From Pteria penguin (taxonomy: Eukaryota; Mollusca; Bivalvia; Pterioida; Pteriidae): a DNA stretch of 64,000 bases. Made by a program: the position numbers and the translations under genes. The notes below the pieces were generated by a model. That model had not been told where the DNA came from, made no database searches, and saw only the letters and a program-made list of their open reading frames with translations. Of this stretch, positions 60,740 to 64,000 are shown piece by piece; within the stretch, counting starts at the first letter, position 1; each line of letters starts with the position of its first letter. The DNA lies in contig CM068590.1 of assembly GCA_035048485.1 (NCBI GenBank), positions 6,826,329-6,890,328 on the forward strand. The letters run 5' to 3'.

Positions 60740-62061
60740 TTAAAGCCCTTTCAGATTATACCAAGACCATTGACCTCGTGACTTGACCATGTCCGTTATT
60801 TCATCTGGAATACATATCAATACTTAGAGATCAATATGTCTGTTTGTCTATCACTATTATTAGTGAGCCACAGTAGATCACTTATAACTCATGGCTGAGA
60901 TCTGTGGTCCTAATCAACAGCAGATTGTCTGTGTCACTGTCTTTTGGATGATGCAGTAAAACTCAAGGTCCTGTTTACATCTGCATGTAAAAGATTTCGA
61001 AAATCATCGAACCAACAAATATATATATAGGTAAAATATCTGTGTATTGCATCACTCAAACAGATGCTGTCAAAATTGGTGTGATGTCAAAAACAAATAA
61101 ACAAAGTTTTGTTTTGTCACAACCTTCAATCATGGTAAGGCAGAATTTCAACTTTGTCCTTTGATCTGTTTTTATCGGACAGTCTTATCTTTTCACTGTC
61201 AATTCATAGAAGGATTTTAATATTTCCCATGGGTATCACTTTAGACAATACCATTTCATTGGAACCATCACTTTTGAAATTTAACATTTTTCTTTCACAG
61301 AAAAGCATACACAACCATTGATTTTAGGGTTTTAAAATGTAACATGTTTACTCATTTTGACAACGCTGGTTTATTCAGTGGCATAAAATACATTTTGAAT
61401 CTTGATGGTCTTGGTTTACTTTCTTGGTGGATACAAATTCTTTTAAAAGATTTGTGAAATTGTTAGTTTCCCTGGATGAAAAAGAAAGACACCGTTTGAT
61501 AGTATGTACGTTGGCATGTAAAAATCACCGGCTGCGTTGGATGCATAGAGCTTGTGACAACGCCAAATAATGAAAATGATCTTGGTGTAGCATTAAATTA
61601 TATGTGAAAAGTAAGTCAAAATTTCTGTTTGTATGTAATTGTTTTTGCCTTGTGACTTTGAATTGACCAATAATCTTCTTTTGTATATTGTAATATTTCA
61701 TGTGAAAACAAAACAATGCATGCAACCTATGTACACCTAGTTTTAGAGTGAGTATTTCCCCATAGGTGGACCTTCCCCAGGAAGTCTTGCTCTTGACTAA
61801 GCTTTTTCTTCATAGGGGAAGTCTCACTCTATGGTCAGATTTCCCTTGGATCAATTTAGAGTGAGATTTTTCCCTGTTTAAAAACTTATAATCTTAGGCA
61901 TAATTTTTACAGTATATGTTACTGTCTACATACTTTAGTTTGACTTAACATCAACAGAAGATAATGGGTAGTTCTACATCCCCACCCTCCAGTAGCCATG
62001 AGGTTGAGAAACTATTCTGGTTTAACCATTACTCTTTCCATCTGTTTGCCTGTATTGTTAT
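60740..62061. other. Block D counterpart of the TIMM10 downstream region
   Basis: Diverged paralogue of 17,520-18,960. No gene, only shared short frames and a SINE-I body remnant near 61,030-61,110. Confidence 0.5.
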
Positions 62062-62930
62062 ATTTCCCCACAAACAAAGTTTGGGGGTATATAGGAATTG
62101 CCCTGTCTGTCTGTCTTGGCATCTTTCTGTCTGTCCATCAATATCGTCGGAGCCATAATTTCTTCCATTTACTTTGGAGGGAGATAGTATTGACTCAATT
62201 GCTGTCCATGACCCATGGGGTGTCATGTCCTTGAACCAAACTCAAGATGACAGTGCACACGTAGCCAGAATTTTTGTTCGGGCCATAATTTACTCCTTTT
62301 ACATTGCCTTGAACCAAAGTCATATTTACAGATTCAAGATCACATTATACACACAGCCAGAATTCTTGTTTAGGCCATTTTCTTCTACTTCTTGTTATGT
62401 TGTAGGGTTAGGAGATATTTTACACAATTGTTGCCCATGACCCAGGGGTGTGTCATGACCTCTTAACAATGGTATATCTAGCTACAGAGTAAAGGTCTCA
62501 GTGCTTACATGGCCAGAATTGTTGAATGGGCTCTGAATTCTTTCTGCTATGTTGAAGGGAGATTATATGTTGCACAATTTTTGTCCATGACCAGAAGTAA
62601 GTGTGTCATTTCATGGAACCAATGCCATATCTTCAAGGCCAAGGTCACAGTGCACAAACGCCCCAAGATTTCTTGTTCGGGCCATAGCGTCTTGCTTATA
62701 TGTTGGAAGATTATATTTTTCATGATATAAGGATGTGTCATGACCATAAACCAAGGTCACTTCTACAAGGTCAGGGTCACAGTGCACTCATAACAAGAAT
62801 TCTTGTTTTCATTGATTATAACTCCATTTGTAAAACACTTGTACCAGTGATATATCTTGGAATGTACTAGTGCATCTTTCAACTTTGTTGCCACGGGGGA
62901 ATTTGTCGCATTAGGACATCTCTAGTTTTC
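62062..62930 (+). repeat. AGGTCA-rich repeat, block D (longest copy)
   Basis: Keeps both the 5' start (ACAAACAAAGTTTGGGGGTA) and the 3' end (TTTGTTGCCACGGGGGAATT) seen in the 2,745 copy. Copies A-C have lost the 3' end. Confidence 0.8.
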
Positions 62931-63244
62931 TAAGTCACCCGCCTGCCTGCTCGCTCGTCCGTCCATCGATTCATTTTGATATGTCTGTTTGCTCTTTCTG
63001 TATGGATTTATCTGTGTTATTTGTCTGTCTGGTAATTCTACTATGTTTTCTGTCTTTTCGTTCGTTTGGGCTGTTATATACCAAATATTATGTGGTTGTT
63101 TCCGTATTTTGTCACTTTAATATTTGTGTCGTTGTGGCTGTCTATCTATAAGATGGACAGTGGATAAAAAAATCGACAAAATTGGTATAATAAAAAGTGT
63201 GATGGAAAGACAGATTTAGATACCTGATATATCTTTCAGATAGA

Positions 63245-64000
63245 CTGAATAATCGAGTCTCTGGTGGCTCCCGTTACTGATTTGTCGCCGTAGCAGAGAC
63301 TGAATAATGCCGTCTTTGGTGGCTCCTGTTATTGAATTGTCGCCGTACCAGAGACTGAATAATCCCGTCTCTGGTGGCTCCCGTTACTGATTTGTCGCCG
63401 TACCAGAGACTGAATAATGCCGTCTTTGGTGGCTTCCGTTACTGATATGTCGCTGTACCAGAGACTGCATGATCCCGTCTTTGGTGGCTCCTGTTATTGA
63501 ATTGTCGCCGTACCAGAGACTGAATAATCCCGTCTCTGGTGGCTCCCGTTACTGATATGTTGCCGTACCAGAGACTGAATAATCCCGTCTCTGGTGGCCC
63601 CCGTTACTGATATGTCGCCGTACCAGAGACTGAATAATCCCGTCTTTGGTGGCTCCCGTTACTGATATGTCGCCGTACCAGAGACTGAATAATCCCGTCT
63701 CCGGTGGCTCCCGTTACTGATATGTGACCGTACCAGAGACTGAATAATCTCGTGTCTGGTGGCTCCCGTTACTGATATGTCGCCGTACCAGAGACTGAAT
63801 AATCCCGTCTCTGGTGGCTCCCGTTACTGATATGTCGCCGTACCAGAGATTGATTAATCCCATTTCCGGTGGCTCCCGTTACTGATATGTGATTGTACCA
63901 GAGACTGAATAATCCCGTCTTTGGTGGCTCCCGTTACTGATATGTCGCCGTACCAGAGACTGAATAATCCCGTATCCGGTGGCTCCCGTTACTGATATGT
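63245..64000 (+). repeat. 55-bp satellite, block D array (about 14 copies, cut by window end)
   Basis: The same monomer and arm structure. It begins after about 300 bases of non-repetitive sequence following the AGGTCA-rich repeat and continues past the window edge. Confidence 0.95.

Larger units (their letters stand above)
55640..64000 (+). repeat. Segmental duplication block D (most diverged, runs off the window)
   Basis: Homology to block A begins at about 12,030 (55,650-57,240 matches about 12,030-13,290). It is interrupted by about 3 kb of unrelated sequence at 57,245-60,235. It then continues through a TIMM10 remnant and the AGGTCA-rich repeat into the 55-bp satellite, which is cut by the window end. 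Confidence 0.8.

Overview
This window is AT-rich metazoan nuclear DNA dominated by repeats. It most likely comes from a bivalve mollusc. Supporting signs are intron-containing genes with GT-AG splice sites, a RING-less B-box/coiled-coil/NHL-type TRIM gene of the kind expanded in bivalves, tRNA-derived SINEs, decayed DIRS-like tyrosine-recombinase retrotransposons and several satellites. The species cannot be named from the sequence alone. Only two host genes are recognisable: TIMM10 (plus strand), a small Tim chaperone of the mitochondrial intermembrane space, and a TRIM-like protein (minus strand). The two have no evident functional link; they are carried on the same duplicated DNA block. || Layout: 1-7,660 is repeat-rich sequence with no gene (SINEs, an AGGTCA-rich repeat, and an element with terminal hairpins at 3,895-5,618). 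TIMM10 exon 1 lies at 8,188-8,264. From about 8,935 the window is built of four diverged direct copies of one block: A about 8,935-22,600, B about 22,680-35,225, C about 49,227-55,240 and D about 55,640 to the window end. A complete block runs: 91-bp hairpin, SINE, foldback element, 34-bp repeats, tandem tRNA-like heads, TIMM10 exon 2, AGGTCA-rich repeat, 55-bp satellite, TRIM/NHL gene on the opposite strand, 60-bp minisatellite. C and D are deleted derivatives and end in the satellite. || Duplication began inside TIMM10 intron 1, so one first exon now precedes four copies of the second exon. Copies A (16,811) and C (51,126) are intact. B (26,995) is truncated and runs into old SINE sequence. 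D (60,428) is a 3' remnant. TRIM is intact in B (32,006-33,634) and has lost its 5' half in A (21,051-21,890). || Between B and C (35.2-49.2 kb) lie a 30-bp minisatellite, a decayed plus-strand DIRS-like element (about 37.65-40.4 kb) with a SINE inserted in its gag region, and a decayed minus-strand DIRS-like element (about 42.9-48.9 kb) with an SGNH-hydrolase-like region. The recombinase of the latter is split by a 3.1-kb insertion bounded by inverted repeats. Comparing the blocks reveals filled and empty sites for several insertions, which fixes their boundaries and relative ages.
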